The notes: generated from the letters alone by a model not told the origin. DNA of 64,000 nucleotides from an uncultured Paracoccaceae bacterium (GCA_947492475.1 CANLNM010000010.1:22266-86265); one strand, 5' to 3'. Shown: positions 8,288 to 18,276, counted from the first letter of the stretch. Numbers and translations: made by a program.

Positions 8288-8955
8288 TTGGCAAACTGAC
8301 AGGCCGTCTGGAATACCGCGCCAGCGATCACATCCTGATTGATGTGCGCGGCGTGGGCTATATCGTCTATGTGTCCGATCGGGTTATGGCCGGGCTGCCC
8401 GGTAACGGCGAAGTCGTGTCGCTTTATACGGAAATGCTGGTGCGCGAAGATCTGATGCAATTGTTCGGCTTTCCGTCGCTGGTCGAAAAGGAATGGCACC
8501 GCCTGCTGGTGTCGGTGCAGGGCATTGGCGCAAAGGCGTCGATGGCGATCTTGGGCACATTGGGCCCTGATCAGGTCAGCCGGGCCATTGCGCTGGGGGA
8601 TTGGAACACCGTCGCCAAGGCCAAAGGCGTGGGGCCAAAGATCGCCCAACGTGTGGTCAACGAATTGAAAGACAAAGCCCCCGCCGTGATGGCCATGGGC
8701 GGTAATCTGGCCACTGCCATGAAGGACGGCGCGGATTTGGACGACGACGTGATCGATGTGGCTGACAAACCCAAGTCGAAACCGGCCAAAGCCACCAATA
8801 TGGCCCAACCCGAAGCGTTATCCGCCCTGACCAATCTGGGCTATGCGCCCGGCGATGCGGCCAGCGCGGTCGCCGAAGCTTTGGGCGACACCCCCGATCT
8901 GGATACATCCGGGTTGATCCGGGCGGCGCTGAAATTGCTGGCACCAAAGGGCTAA
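8284..8955 (+). CDS. ruvA: Holliday junction branch migration protein RuvA
   Basis: Junction-binding tetramer subunit that loads the RuvB motors. The N-terminal OB-fold domain ([26 protein letters not shown] start), helix-hairpin-helix domain with [12 protein letters not shown] and [17 protein letters not shown], and a C-terminal RuvB-contacting helix bundle ([16 protein letters not shown]) are all recognisable. The linker before the last domain is long and charged. At 223 residues it is slightly longer than the E. coli protein because of that linker. It ends directly against the ruvB start. Confidence 0.97.
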   Translation: MIGKLTGRLEYRASDHILIDVRGVGYIVYVSDRVMAGLPGNGEVVSLYTEMLVREDLMQLFGFPSLVEKEWHRLLVSVQGIGAKASMAILGTLGPDQVSRAIALGDWNTVAKAKGVGPKIAQRVVNELKDKAPAVMAMGGNLATAMKDGADLDDDVIDVADKPKSKPAKATNMAQPEALSALTNLGYAPGDAASAVAEALGDTPDLDTSGLIRAALKLLAPKG

Positions 8956-9978
8956 ATGATGGAATCTGATCCCAATCTGCGCCCCCAGGAACAACCTCAG
9001 GACAATGACCGTGCATTGCGCCCGCAGGGGCTTGATGAATTTATCGGCCAAAAGGCAGCGCGCGCCAATTTGCGGGTTTTTATCGAAAGCGCCAAAAAAC
9101 GTGGCGAAGCGATGGACCACACCCTGTTTCACGGCCCACCGGGATTGGGCAAAACCACCCTGGCGCAAATCGTGGCACGTGAATTGGGGGTCGGGTTTCG
9201 CATGACGTCGGGGCCGGTTTTGGCCAAGGCCGGGGATCTGGCCGCGATCCTGACCAACCTCGAAGCCAACGACGTGTTGTTCATTGATGAAATCCACCGT
9301 CTGAACCCGGTGGTTGAGGAAATCCTCTATCCCGCGCTCGAAGATTTTGAGCTGGATCTGGTGATCGGTGAAGGCCCGGCCGCACGCACGGTGCGGATCG
9401 AATTGCAGCCCTTTACGTTGGTGGGGGCGACCACGCGGTTGGGCCTGTTGACCACGCCGCTGAGGGATCGGTTCGGCATTCCGACCCGGCTGGAATTTTA
9501 CACCGTGGACGAATTGCATGACATCGTATCACGCGGGGCGCGGCTGATGGGATGCCCGGCAGATGATGACGGCGCGCGCGAAATCGCCAAACGCGCCCGC
9601 GGCACGCCCCGGATCGCTGGTCGTCTGTTGCGTCGCGTGGTGGATTTCGCGGTCGTCGAAGGCGACGGGCTGGTGACACAGGCGCTGGCCGATGGGGCGC
9701 TGACCCGGTTGGGGGTGGATCATCTGGGGCTGGATGGGGCGGATCGACGTTATCTGCGCCTGATCGCCGAAAGCTATGGCGGCGGGCCGGTGGGGATCGA
9801 AACCATGTCGGCCGCCCTGAGCGAAAGCCGCGACGCACTAGAAGAAGTGATCGAGCCGTTTTTGCTGCAACAGGGATTGATCCAGCGCACACCGCGCGGG
9901 CGGATGCTGGCACAGGCGGCGTGGCGCCATCTGGGGCTGGACGCTCCAAAGAAATCCGAAGGTGACCTGTTTGGTTGA
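8956..9978 (+). CDS. ruvB: Holliday junction branch migration ATPase RuvB
   Basis: Hexameric AAA+ motor that drives branch migration. Visible are Walker [11 protein letters not shown], Walker B LFIDEIHR, sensor [20 protein letters not shown], and the C-terminal winged-helix DNA-binding domain with [16 protein letters not shown]. Length 340 is normal. The start follows the ruvA stop without a gap; two ATG codons stand side by side (8956 and 8959) and either could be used. Third gene of ruvCAB. Confidence 0.97.
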   Translation: MMESDPNLRPQEQPQDNDRALRPQGLDEFIGQKAARANLRVFIESAKKRGEAMDHTLFHGPPGLGKTTLAQIVARELGVGFRMTSGPVLAKAGDLAAILTNLEANDVLFIDEIHRLNPVVEEILYPALEDFELDLVIGEGPAARTVRIELQPFTLVGATTRLGLLTTPLRDRFGIPTRLEFYTVDELHDIVSRGARLMGCPADDDGAREIAKRARGTPRIAGRLLRRVVDFAVVEGDGLVTQALADGALTRLGVDHLGLDGADRRYLRLIAESYGGGPVGIETMSAALSESRDALEEVIEPFLLQQGLIQRTPRGRMLAQAAWRHLGLDAPKKSEGDLFG

Positions 9979-10041
9979 CCTAGGAAGCATTCGATTTTAG
10001 GCCACCAGCGGGACTATTTGCCAATAAAAAACGGGTGCGAC

Positions 10042-10662
10042 ATGACAGATCAGATATCCAAATTGTTTACGCGGGCGGATGGCACCTATTTATGTGCCCG
10101 CTGGGAACGCCCGATTGTGCCGGTTGTGTTTGGAGTGGATGAGGCAACATTGCCCATCATCAAAGGCGCGATCGAAGCGGTTGTGACCTTGGCCGGGCAT
10201 CAAATGGCCGAAACGGACCCGGAACTGGGCACCAATTTGATGTTCTTTTTCTTTTCCGACTGGGATGAATTGCTGGACGTACCGGATCTGGATCGGTTGA
10301 TCCCGGATCTGACGCCCTTGGTGGCACGGTTGAAATCCGCGGATGCGCTGCAATATCGTGCCTTTCGGTTCGAAGAAAACGGCGCAATCAAAGCGAATTT
10401 TGTGTTCCTGCGCATGGCAGGGGCCTTGGCCGATCTGCCCGCCGATACATTGGCGTTGGGGCAGGCCGTGCAATCGATCCTGTTGTGGTCCGACACTGCG
10501 TTTGACGATCAATCACCGCTGGCCTTGCTGGATGGCAATGCCGTGCTGCGCCCCGAAATCGCCAACGTGATCCGCGCCGCCTATGATCCGGTCATGCCGT
10601 CGGTGGCCCAAGATGCCACCCATTCACTGCGGCTGTCAGCGCGGATAGGGGGGATGGCTTGA
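10042..10662 (+). CDS. Hypothetical protein between ruvB and the DUF2971 gene
   Basis: A 206-residue soluble protein I do not recognise. It has no signal peptide or membrane helix. The first half mixes strands and helices (PIVPVVFGVDEATLPIIKGAIEAVVTLAGHQ), followed by a hydrophobic strand LMFFFFSDWDELL and a mostly helical C-terminal half. The TTG at 10018 extends the frame, but ATG 10042 gives the more natural start; the ribosome binding site is weak in both cases. It stands 63 bp after ruvB and overlaps the next gene, so it probably rides on the ruvCAB transcript. Codon use is like the neighbours, suggesting long residence in this genome. Confidence 0.7.
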   Translation: MTDQISKLFTRADGTYLCARWERPIVPVVFGVDEATLPIIKGAIEAVVTLAGHQMAETDPELGTNLMFFFFSDWDELLDVPDLDRLIPDLTPLVARLKSADALQYRAFRFEENGAIKANFVFLRMAGALADLPADTLALGQAVQSILLWSDTAFDDQSPLALLDGNAVLRPEIANVIRAAYDPVMPSVAQDATHSLRLSARIGGMA

Positions 10663-11333
10663 GCGATCCAGAGGTTCTTTATCACTTCATTTCTGCGGGC
10701 TATGGATTGGACGCAATCCGTGATCATCGCCTCAAGCTGTCGCGACTGGATCAACTGAATGATCCGTTTGAATTTTCGGGAGTGGCGGATTTTTCACAAA
10801 CCCAGTCCTTTTGGGAAGAAAACAGGACAACCTATGCGAATAAATTTGGGTTCATTTGCTTTAGCGCCAAATGGAACCACCCATTGATGTGGGCGCATTA
10901 CGCCCAAAGTCATCACGGGATTGTTTTGGGATACCGTCGAAAGACGGACATTGACGAAGGTAAATTGCGTGAGGTTGAATACGTAACGGAAAAACTGGAC
11001 GGCAAGAGCATTGAAAGTGGTCAAACAAAGCTCTCAGTTTCATTTCTGAAGAAGATGACACGGACGAAGGCTGATTTTTGGCATTACGAAGAAGAGTTCC
11101 GCTTTTTTGACACCCTGGGTCGTGCTGTTCGCGTATCGATGAACGGTCGCTTTCTATATTTCTACGATATGACTGAACAATTCGAATTGGCCGAGGTTTT
11201 GTTGGGGCAAAAAGTCAGTCAAGAATGTGCTGACTCAGTGGCCCAAGCGCTTGCAGATCACGCTGCCAACGTTAAGTTGTATGATGTGAAGTGCAGCAAT
11301 TCTAAGTTTCTGATGGAACGTCACCGAAAATAA
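10659..11333 (+). CDS. DUF2971 domain protein
   Basis: A 224-residue soluble protein with the features of DUF2971: an N-terminal YHFISAGYGLDAIRDHRLKLSR and LNDPFEF, then FICFSAKWNHPLMWAHYAQSHHGIVLGY, and later FWHYEEEFRFF. The biochemical role of the family is unknown; members are often found in variable or defence-related regions. The start is taken as TTG at 10659, overlapping the previous stop and preceded by AGGGGGG; no good ATG lies nearby. Codon use is visibly more AT-rich than in the genes on both sides, which suggests acquisition. It separates ruvCAB from ybgC-tol. Confidence 0.82.
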   Translation: MSDPEVLYHFISAGYGLDAIRDHRLKLSRLDQLNDPFEFSGVADFSQTQSFWEENRTTYANKFGFICFSAKWNHPLMWAHYAQSHHGIVLGYRRKTDIDEGKLREVEYVTEKLDGKSIESGQTKLSVSFLKKMTRTKADFWHYEEEFRFFDTLGRAVRVSMNGRFLYFYDMTEQFELAEVLLGQKVSQECADSVAQALADHAANVKLYDVKCSNSKFLMERHRK

Positions 11334-11346
11334 TAAGGCGTGTGAT

Positions 11347-11736
11347 ATGACCCATAAATTCCCTGTGCGCGTTTATTACGAAGACACCGATCTGGCTGGG
11401 ATCGTGTATTACGCCAATTACCTGAAGTTCATTGAACGGGGGCGCACGGAATGGGTGCGCGATCAGGGGATCGATCAGGCGGCCTTGCGCGACGAAGACG
11501 GGATAGTGTTCGCGGTGCGCCGGGTAGAGGCAGATTATCTGGCACCGGCGAAATTTGATGACGAATTGGTGGTGGAAACCACGTTGGAACAAATGACCGG
11601 GGTGCGGATGATTTGCCGCCAAGAGGTCAAACGCGATGGCGAGGTCCTGTTTTCCGCGCTTGTCACCGTGGTGGCCATAAACGAAAACGGGGCTCCGGCG
11701 CGGCTTCCGGCGAGTATTCGCCGACAATTGCACTGA
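11347..11736 (+). CDS. ybgC: Tol-Pal system acyl-CoA thioesterase YbgC
   Basis: A hotdog-fold thioesterase, 129 residues, cytoplasmic. The catalytic segment YYEDTDLAGIVYYANYLKFIERGRTEW carries the 4-hydroxybenzoyl-CoA thioesterase-type active-site aspartate and the conserved tyrosines and histidine-free form seen in Tol-linked YbgC proteins. YbgC is thought to act on short acyl-CoA or acyl-ACP and to contact phospholipid synthesis enzymes. Its place directly before tolQ is the classic arrangement, with 130 bp between them. Confidence 0.93.
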   Translation: MTHKFPVRVYYEDTDLAGIVYYANYLKFIERGRTEWVRDQGIDQAALRDEDGIVFAVRRVEADYLAPAKFDDELVVETTLEQMTGVRMICRQEVKRDGEVLFSALVTVVAINENGAPARLPASIRRQLH

Positions 11737-11866
11737 AAAGCTGCGATTTACGCCGAAATTGCGGCTCTGACACCTTCGTGACGCGGCTTTCGTTGGATTT
11801 CCCCGTAAAGATGCGCTACGAGTTGGGTAATAATGCCCAAAATGGGCCGGGATAACGAGCAGGCAA

Positions 11867-12541
11867 ATGGAAGCAGCAACCGACTTCACGATGTGGGCGC
11901 TATTCGCGCGCGCCACACTTACCGTAAAATTTGTCATGATCATGCTGATCTGCGCCTCGGGATGGTGCTGGGCTGTGGTCGTGGACAAAATGATCCAATA
12001 TCGCAAAGCCCGCGCCGAAGCGGCCCGTTTTGATCAGGCGTTCTGGTCCGGCGAACCGCTGGATGCGTTGTTTGATAAAATCGGCGCACAGCCGGGCGGG
12101 CGGTCTGAACGGATTTTTGCCGCCGGGATGACCGAATGGCGTCGGTCCCACCGTCAGGATGGCGCGTTGATTGCCGGCGCTCAGGCGCGCATCGACCGAT
12201 CTATGGATGTGGCCATCGCCAAGGAAACCGGCGAGCTGCAAAAAGGTCTGCCGGTGCTGGCCACCGTTGGGTCCACCGCGCCATTTGTCGGGTTGTTCGG
12301 CACCGTTTGGGGCATCATGAACGCGTTCATCGAAATCGCCGAACAGCAAAACACCAATTTGGCCGTTGTGGCACCGGGTATTGCTGAGGCGCTGTTGGCG
12401 ACCGGTCTGGGCCTGTTGGCGGCGATCCCGGCGGTTATTTTCTATAACAAACTCAGCGCGGACAGTGATCGCATTGTTGGCGGCTACGAAGCCTTTGCCG
12501 ATGAGTTCGCCACGATCCTGTCGCGTCAGTTGGACAGCTAA
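11867..12541 (+). CDS. tolQ: Tol-Pal proton channel subunit TolQ
   Basis: Inner membrane MotA/TolQ/ExbB family protein that with TolR uses the proton gradient to energise TolA. Three membrane helices are seen: one near the N-terminus (VKFVMIMLICASGWCWAVVV) and two later (LPVLATVGSTAPFVGLFGTVWGIMNAF and VVAPGIAEALLATGLGLLAAIPAVIFYN), the last two with the conserved small and polar residues of the channel. Length 224 is normal. The stop is three bases before the tolR start. Opens the tolQRAB-pal-cpoB run. Confidence 0.95.
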   Translation: MEAATDFTMWALFARATLTVKFVMIMLICASGWCWAVVVDKMIQYRKARAEAARFDQAFWSGEPLDALFDKIGAQPGGRSERIFAAGMTEWRRSHRQDGALIAGAQARIDRSMDVAIAKETGELQKGLPVLATVGSTAPFVGLFGTVWGIMNAFIEIAEQQNTNLAVVAPGIAEALLATGLGLLAAIPAVIFYNKLSADSDRIVGGYEAFADEFATILSRQLDS

Positions 12542-12544
12542 GTC

Positions 12545-13021
12545 ATGGGCGCAGGTGTCATGAAATCTGGTGGCGATGGGGGCGGTGGTCGCCGTCGTCG
12601 TCGCAAACGCACTCAGCCAATGGCGGAAATCAACGTCACGCCTTTTGTGGATGTGATGCTGGTTTTGCTGATCATATTTATGGTGGCGGCGCCATTGTTG
12701 ACGGTTGGGGTGCCGGTGGAATTGCCGGAAACCGCCGCCAGCGCTTTGCCCAGCGAACAAGAGGATCCGCTGACCATCACCCTAACGGCAGAGGGGGAAA
12801 TCATGATCATGACCACCCCAACCAATCGCGACGAATTTATTCCCAAATTGCGCGCTATTGCCTCTGAACGCAGCTCGGACCGGGTGTTTTTACGCGCGGA
12901 TGGGGCCAATGCGTGGACCGAAGTGGCCACAATCATGGGCGCGTTAAATGCGGCTGGGTTCAATAATATCGGTCTGGTGACGGATATTGGCGGGCCCTCT
13001 TTGGATGGCAGCGACGGGTAA
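12545..13021 (+). CDS. tolR: Tol-Pal channel subunit TolR
   Basis: ExbD/TolR family protein with a basic Gly/Arg-rich N-terminal tail, one membrane helix containing the proton-relay aspartate (NVTPFVDVMLVLLIIFMVAA), and a periplasmic domain of about 100 residues. Length 158 fits. The GGGGRRRRRKRTQPMAEINVTPFVDV layout is typical of alphaproteobacterial TolR. Separated by three bases from tolQ and three from tolA, so the proton-channel unit is tightly coupled. Confidence 0.95.
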   Translation: MGAGVMKSGGDGGGGRRRRRKRTQPMAEINVTPFVDVMLVLLIIFMVAAPLLTVGVPVELPETAASALPSEQEDPLTITLTAEGEIMIMTTPTNRDEFIPKLRAIASERSSDRVFLRADGANAWTEVATIMGALNAAGFNNIGLVTDIGGPSLDGSDG

Positions 13022-13024
13022 ACG

Positions 13025-14143
13025 ATGAGCGCAGGCTCTTATATCTCGGGGATCGGTCATGTGGGATTGCTCACTTGGTTGGTGCTTGGCTGGGGATTGT
13101 CCAGCGAACCGCTTGATTTCGAAGTGGCGGATGTGTCCGTGATCAGCGGCGAACAATTTGCCGCCATGACCCAAGGTCTGGAGCCAGACGCGCCGTTGAT
13201 CGAAACGCCGTCATTGGAAACACCTGATCCTGTTGAACAGCCCCCCGCGCCGGTGGTTGAAACCCCGCCAGAGCCTGTGGAACAACCCGCGCCCGTGGCC
13301 CCGCCACCTGCGCCGGAACAGGAATTAACCCCGCCCGAACCTGCCCCCCAACCGGTAGAGCAGGTTCAGGAAACTGCACCCCCCACGCCGCCCGCGCCGG
13401 ATGTGCCGGTCTTTGTGCCGCCAACCCCTGATTTGACCGCATCCCTGCGCCCGCGCGCGCGACCCGCCCCCCGTGTTGCCCCCGAAGCTGTGGCACCATC
13501 CGAGCCGGATGTGCAGATCGCAGATATCGACCAAACCGCAACATCGCCCGATGCGGTGACACCGGATGTGGCCGAAGAAAACAACGAAGCCACCGCCCAA
13601 GAAGAAGCCAGCACCGAAGTTCTGAACGACGATTCCGAACCGGCCAGCGCGTCACTTGCGCCGCAATCCTCGCCGCGCCCACCACGTGCGACGCGCCCTG
13701 AACCGGCAACCGATGTGGCGTCTGATGTGTCAGACGATCCAGCTGACGATGTGGCCGACGCCATTGCCAATGCCGTGGCCGAAGCCAATTCCAACCCGGT
13801 GGCAAATGCCGGGCAAGACGGCCCACCGTTGACGGGCACCGAATTGGAAGGGTTCAAAGTGGCCGCACAACGCTGCTGGGCCATCGATTCCGGTTCACCG
13901 GCGTCGCAGGTCGTGGTCGTGGTTGGGTTTTCGCTTGATATCAACGGGATGGTGTCGGGGCCGATGCGCCTGATTTCATCTCAGGGCGGGGATCAAAGCG
14001 CGGTCACAACGGCCTTTACCCGCGCCAAACGCGCCATTATTTCCTGCCAGCGCGATGGATATCAATTGCCGCCAGAAAAATACGAACAATGGCGAGACGT
14101 CGAAATGATCTTTAACGGACCAGAGGCGGTGCAACGCCTATGA
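13025..14143 (+). CDS. tolA: TolA-like energy-transducing protein
   Basis: A 372-residue protein with one N-terminal membrane helix (VGLLTWLVLGWGL), a very long linker rich in Pro, Glu, Ala and Val (about residues 60-270), and a C-terminal domain of about 100 residues containing the TolA-type segment FKVAAQRCWAIDSGSPAS and FTRAKRAIISCQRDGYQLP. It spans the periplasm to link TolQR to Pal and TolB. The linker is Pro-rich rather than the Ala/Lys helix of E. coli TolA, as is usual in rhodobacters. The two cysteines in the C-terminal domain could form the conserved disulfide. Confidence 0.9.
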   Translation: MSAGSYISGIGHVGLLTWLVLGWGLSSEPLDFEVADVSVISGEQFAAMTQGLEPDAPLIETPSLETPDPVEQPPAPVVETPPEPVEQPAPVAPPPAPEQELTPPEPAPQPVEQVQETAPPTPPAPDVPVFVPPTPDLTASLRPRARPAPRVAPEAVAPSEPDVQIADIDQTATSPDAVTPDVAEENNEATAQEEASTEVLNDDSEPASASLAPQSSPRPPRATRPEPATDVASDVSDDPADDVADAIANAVAEANSNPVANAGQDGPPLTGTELEGFKVAAQRCWAIDSGSPASQVVVVVGFSLDINGMVSGPMRLISSQGGDQSAVTTAFTRAKRAIISCQRDGYQLPPEKYEQWRDVEMIFNGPEAVQRL

Positions 14144-14240
14144 GACCAGAAATGATCCGCTTACTCAATTTTTCCCTGCTGACAAGCCCGGCTTTGCCTT
14201 GCAAGATACAGCAAATGACCCCGATCCATGAGGTCCCGAA

Positions 14241-15566
14241 ATGAGACATTTGAAACGCCTTCTTAGCGCCTTTGGGGTTGCGGTGATGACATTGGCCAGC
14301 CCGGCCGTGTTTGCCGAACCTTTGCGGCTGGAATTGGATCGCGGGGTGTCAGAACCCATGCCGTTTGCCATTCCCGCATTTGAGGTCGAAACCCCCGGTG
14401 CCGAAGCAATGGCGCAGCAGATCGCCCAAGTGATCGCGCAGGATTTGGCTGGAACCGGCCTGTTTCGTCCGGTGCCGTCCAGTGCCTTCATTTCGCAGCA
14501 TAACAGTTTTGCGCAACCGGTGGCCTTTACCGATTGGCGCGCGATCAACACACAGGCGCTGATCACTGGGGCCGTGGCGGTTCAGGGCGGTCAGGTTGTA
14601 GTGAAATTCCGCCTGCATGACGTGTTTCTGGGCGAAGAAATGGGCAGCGGTCAGCAATTGGTTGGCACCACCGATGGCTGGCGTCGCATGGGGCACAAAG
14701 TGGCCGATCAGGTCTATTCGCGGATCACGGGTGAAACCGGATATTTTGACAGCCGCGTTGTGATGGTGGGCGAAACAGGCCCCAAAGATGACCGTCGCAA
14801 ACGCTTGGCAATCATGGATTTTGACGGTGAAAACCTGCAATACCTCACCGATAGCGGTGCTATTGTTTTGGCCCCTCGGTTTTCGCCAAACGGTGATCGG
14901 GTCCTTTATACCAGCTATGAAAGCGGTTTTCCGCGCATCAATGTGCTGGATGTTGGCAGCGTCACCCGGCAGCAATTGACGACCCAACCGGGTGAAATGG
15001 CGTTTAGCCCTCGGTTCAGCCGCGATGGGCGTCAGGTGATTTATTCACTGGCATCTGGTGGCAATACCGATATCTGGCGCACCGATCTGGCCACGGGGCA
15101 GCATCAGCGCCTGACATCAGCGCCGTCCATCGAAACCGCGCCCAGCTTTAGCCCGGACGGGTCGCAGATCGTGTTTGAAAGTGATCGTTCTGGCACGCAG
15201 CAATTGTACATCATGTCCGCAAGTGGCGGAGAAGCCAGAAGAATTTCGTTCGAAAGCGGCCGTTACGGCAGCCCGGTTTGGTCGCCACGTGGGGATCTGA
15301 TTGCCTTTACCCGTCAAAGCGAAGGCCGGTTTCATATCGGCGTAATGCGCACAGATGGGTCCGGTGAACGGGTGTTAACCAATTCCCCACTGGACGAAGG
15401 TCCAAGCTGGTCCCCCAATGGTCGCGTGGTGATGTTTACCCGCGAAACGCTGGGGGCGACCGGTGGTCCGTCGCTTTATTCTGTGGATGTGTCGGGGCGC
15501 AATTTACGTCGTGTCTCAACGCCTGGATTTGCCTCTGATCCGTCATGGGGTCCTTTGCAGAACTAA
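14241..15566 (+). CDS. tolB: Tol-Pal periplasmic beta-propeller TolB
   Basis: Periplasmic protein of 441 residues that binds Pal and the TolA C-terminal domain. A signal peptide of about 25 residues ends at VFA-EP. After an N-terminal alpha/beta domain ([20 protein letters not shown]) there are repeated blade motifs of the form [46 protein letters not shown] and [14 protein letters not shown], the WD40-like PD40 repeats of TolB. A 97 bp gap with no clear terminator separates it from tolA. Confidence 0.96.
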   Translation: MRHLKRLLSAFGVAVMTLASPAVFAEPLRLELDRGVSEPMPFAIPAFEVETPGAEAMAQQIAQVIAQDLAGTGLFRPVPSSAFISQHNSFAQPVAFTDWRAINTQALITGAVAVQGGQVVVKFRLHDVFLGEEMGSGQQLVGTTDGWRRMGHKVADQVYSRITGETGYFDSRVVMVGETGPKDDRRKRLAIMDFDGENLQYLTDSGAIVLAPRFSPNGDRVLYTSYESGFPRINVLDVGSVTRQQLTTQPGEMAFSPRFSRDGRQVIYSLASGGNTDIWRTDLATGQHQRLTSAPSIETAPSFSPDGSQIVFESDRSGTQQLYIMSASGGEARRISFESGRYGSPVWSPRGDLIAFTRQSEGRFHIGVMRTDGSGERVLTNSPLDEGPSWSPNGRVVMFTRETLGATGGPSLYSVDVSGRNLRRVSTPGFASDPSWGPLQN

Positions 15567-15646
15567 TGCACAGATAATCTATAGGCAGGCCGGGCCACGT
15601 CATGATAAATAGGCCCTAACAAGAAAACGCATACAGGATATTAACC

Positions 15647-16168
15647 ATGAACACCCTTATCAAAGCAGGCGTGCTGATTTCCGCACTGGCCGTTTCGGCC
15701 TGTACCAATCCCAACCGCTTTGGCGAAGACAGCAGCACAAATCTATCGCCCGCTGGCGCCAATGTGCCGGTTGCGCCGATCAATCCGGCGTCTGATCCGG
15801 CAACGCCGCAATATTTCAGCCAAACCATTGGCGATCGGGTGCTGTTTCCGGTGGATCAATCCACATTGACCCCAACCGCGATGGGCATTCTGGACGGACA
15901 GGCCCAGTGGCTGTTGACCAATTCGGATTATCTGGCCGTGATCGAAGGCCACGCCGATGAACAGGGCACACGGGAATATAACCTCGCGCTTGGGGCGCGC
16001 CGGTCCAATGCTGTGCGGGAATATCTGGTGTCCAAAGGCGTTCCATCGAACCGCATTCGCACGATCAGCTACGGCAAAGAACGCCCGGCGGCTGTTTGTT
16101 CTGCGGAATCCTGCTATGCAGAAAACCGTCGGTCTGTGACGGTGATTTCGATTGGCTCGCTGAGCTAA
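15647..16168 (+). CDS. pal: Peptidoglycan-associated lipoprotein Pal
   Basis: Outer membrane lipoprotein that binds peptidoglycan and TolB. The lipobox VSAC puts the lipidated cysteine at residue 19. The C-terminal OmpA-like domain has LFPVDQSTLTPTAMGILDGQAQWL, IEGHADEQGTREYNLALGARRSNAVREYL and KERPAA, which contain the peptidoglycan-contacting Asp and Arg residues. Length 173 is typical. The AGGATATTAACC before the ATG is a good ribosome binding site. Confidence 0.96.
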   Translation: MNTLIKAGVLISALAVSACTNPNRFGEDSSTNLSPAGANVPVAPINPASDPATPQYFSQTIGDRVLFPVDQSTLTPTAMGILDGQAQWLLTNSDYLAVIEGHADEQGTREYNLALGARRSNAVREYLVSKGVPSNRIRTISYGKERPAAVCSAESCYAENRRSVTVISIGSLS

Positions 16169-16192
16169 ATCAGCGGTGATGATGCGGGGAAA

Positions 16193-17017
16193 ATGATGCG
16201 GATTTTGGGGACTTTGGCTTTGATTGCCGGGCTGTCTGGCCCGGCCATGGCGCAGGATGCAAACGATCAGACCCTGGCGGATATCCGTCAGGAATTGACG
16301 GTGCTTTACGTGGAAATTCAGCGCCTCAAAGGTGAGCTGAACACAACCGGAACCCCGCAAAATGCTGCTGGGGCCGGGTCTGCGCTGGAACGGTTGACCG
16401 CCATCGAAGGCGAATTGCAGCGCCTGACCGGCAAAACCGAAGAGCTGGAATTTCGCATCAATCGCATCACCCGCGACGGGACCAACCGGATCGGCGATCT
16501 GGAATTCCGTCTATGTGAACTGGAAACGGTTTGCGACATTGCGGCATTGGGCGACACGCCGTCTTTGGGTGGGATCGACAATGATACCAGCGTGCCTGTG
16601 GCTGATGCGCCGACACAAAACGGGCCGGTTCTGGCCGTCGGGGAACGTGCCGATTTTGACGCTGCCAAATCCGCCTTTGAGGCGGGGGATTACCGGTCTG
16701 CCGCGGACCAGTTTGCCACGTTTAACGTGACCTATCCCGGCGGCCATTTGGCCCCCGAAGCGGACTATCTGCGCGGCGAAGCGTTTGAAAGTCTTGGGGA
16801 AATGACCAATGCGGCGCGGGCCTATTTGGATGCGTTTAGTGGCGCCCCAGAAGGGACGCGCGCACCGGATGCGTTGTTTAAGCTGGGCGCGTCACTAGGT
16901 GCGCTTGGTCAACAACAGGATGCCTGCATCACCCTAAGCGAAGTGGTCACCCGTTTCCCAAGTTCCGAAGCGGCCATGGATGCGCAATCTGCGCGGGCCA
17001 ATCTGGGATGCAACTAA
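16193..17017 (+). CDS. cpoB: Tol-Pal system protein CpoB (YbgF)
   Basis: Periplasmic coordinator of the Tol-Pal machinery with peptidoglycan synthesis. A short signal peptide ends at AMAQ-DA; residues about 25-110 form a coiled coil (QRLKGELNTT, LTAIEGELQRLTGKTEELEFRINRI); the C-terminal half has tetratricopeptide repeats (FDAAKSAFEAGDYRSAADQFATF, PEADYLRGEAFESLGEMTNAARAYLDAF). Length 274 is normal. ATG at 16193 or 16196. Its end overlaps the tilS start by ten bases. Confidence 0.93.
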   Translation: MMRILGTLALIAGLSGPAMAQDANDQTLADIRQELTVLYVEIQRLKGELNTTGTPQNAAGAGSALERLTAIEGELQRLTGKTEELEFRINRITRDGTNRIGDLEFRLCELETVCDIAALGDTPSLGGIDNDTSVPVADAPTQNGPVLAVGERADFDAAKSAFEAGDYRSAADQFATFNVTYPGGHLAPEADYLRGEAFESLGEMTNAARAYLDAFSGAPEGTRAPDALFKLGASLGALGQQQDACITLSEVVTRFPSSEAAMDAQSARANLGCN

Positions 17018-18276
17018 CCGGGCAAGCGGCGGTTGACGCCTTTTGCGACGCCCACGCGGTTCATTCACAAAACGGATTGATTGGTATCGCCGTGTCTGGT
17101 GGTGGCGACAGTATGGCACTGCTTCAGATGGCGCATATTGCGGGGCAGAAATCCGGGCAGGATATCATGGCCGTGACGGTCGATCACGGATTGCGCGCCG
17201 AGGCCGCACAAGAAGCCGAAACCGTTGGTCAGTTTTGCAAATCCCGGAACATTTCCCACACTATTCTCAATTGGGAAAACTGGTCGGGGCAGGGGAATTT
17301 GCAGGCCGCAGCCCGCAACGCCCGCTATGATTTGATCACAAACTGGGCCAATGCCCACGGTGTAGCGCGCGTGTTGCTGGGCCATACTGCGGATGATCAG
17401 GCCGAAACGTTTTTGATGCGGTTGGCGCGTGGGTCCGGGGTGGATGGTTTGGCGGGGATGTCGCCGGATTCGGGGCTGTTTCACCGCCCATTGCTGAACA
17501 CATCCCGGCAAGAATTGCGTGATTTTTTGCAGGATCAAAACATTGATTGGGTCGATGATCCGTCCAATGACGATACCCAATTTGATCGGGTCAAAGCCCG
17601 TCAAATGCGGGCGCAGTTGGAAACATTGGGATTGACCCAAACACGGATTTTGCAGACCGTTTCACATATGAAAAAGGCGAAAACGGCGCTGTCTATGGCG
17701 GCGCATGACTTTGCACAGAACCACGTCACGCAGGATTTTGGGGATCTCATTTTTGATCTGCCTGCCTTGCGATTGCATCATTCGGATACGGAACCGCGGG
17801 TGATGGCTGCGGCTGTGCAATGGATCAGCAATGCCGATTATCGCCCCCGCCTAGAGGCGCTGCAGGATGCGGTTGCGACGGCCCAACAGGGCAAAGCGCG
17901 CACATTGGGCGGGGTGCTGTTTTCGCCACAACGGGACGGGACCCTGAGGTTAAGCCGGGAATTTAACGCCGTGGCTGAAGAAAAGATCGAGTGTAATCCA
18001 ATCAGCGCACAATTTGCGATCTGGGACGGGCGGTGGCGCATATCGGGCGTATTGGCGTCGCCGGATACCCAGGGGATTGTCCACATCGCCCCCCTCGCAG
18101 AGGCGGTTTCGCAATGTCCGAACTGGCGTGATTCTGGTTTGCCGCGCAAATCTTTGATGGCGTCGCCGGCGATTTGGCAGGGTGAAACCCTGATTGCGGC
18201 CCCTTTGGCGGGGTTAAATCCCAATTGGACGGCGCAGATTGCCACGGATTTCAACTCGTTCCTGCTTTCGCATTGA
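17008..18276 (+). CDS. tilS: tRNA(Ile)-lysidine synthetase TilS
   Basis: Adds lysine to C34 of the CAU-anticodon tRNA(Ile), so that it reads AUA. The PP-loop ATP-binding motif reads AVSGGGDSMALL (about residues 28-39), and the following LLGHTADDQAETFLMRLARGSGVDGLAGM is characteristic of TilS. A C-terminal region of about 200 residues covers the substrate-binding part. At 422 residues it is normal. Essential in most bacteria. The start overlaps cpoB by ten bases, and the ftsH promoter lies across its stop codon. Confidence 0.94.
   Translation: MQLTGQAAVDAFCDAHAVHSQNGLIGIAVSGGGDSMALLQMAHIAGQKSGQDIMAVTVDHGLRAEAAQEAETVGQFCKSRNISHTILNWENWSGQGNLQAAARNARYDLITNWANAHGVARVLLGHTADDQAETFLMRLARGSGVDGLAGMSPDSGLFHRPLLNTSRQELRDFLQDQNIDWVDDPSNDDTQFDRVKARQMRAQLETLGLTQTRILQTVSHMKKAKTALSMAAHDFAQNHVTQDFGDLIFDLPALRLHHSDTEPRVMAAAVQWISNADYRPRLEALQDAVATAQQGKARTLGGVLFSPQRDGTLRLSREFNAVAEEKIECNPISAQFAIWDGRWRISGVLASPDTQGIVHIAPLAEAVSQCPNWRDSGLPRKSLMASPAIWQGETLIAAPLAGLNPNWTAQIATDFNSFLLSH

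Noticed and set aside
13200..13480. Repetitive DNA (CCG-rich) as a tandem repeat element
   Set aside because: It is the low-complexity Pro-rich linker of TolA; the unit length is not fixed.
13143..13944. Long antisense frames opposite the tolA linker
   Set aside because: They arise from the repetitive Pro/Ala/Glu codons of the TolA linker.
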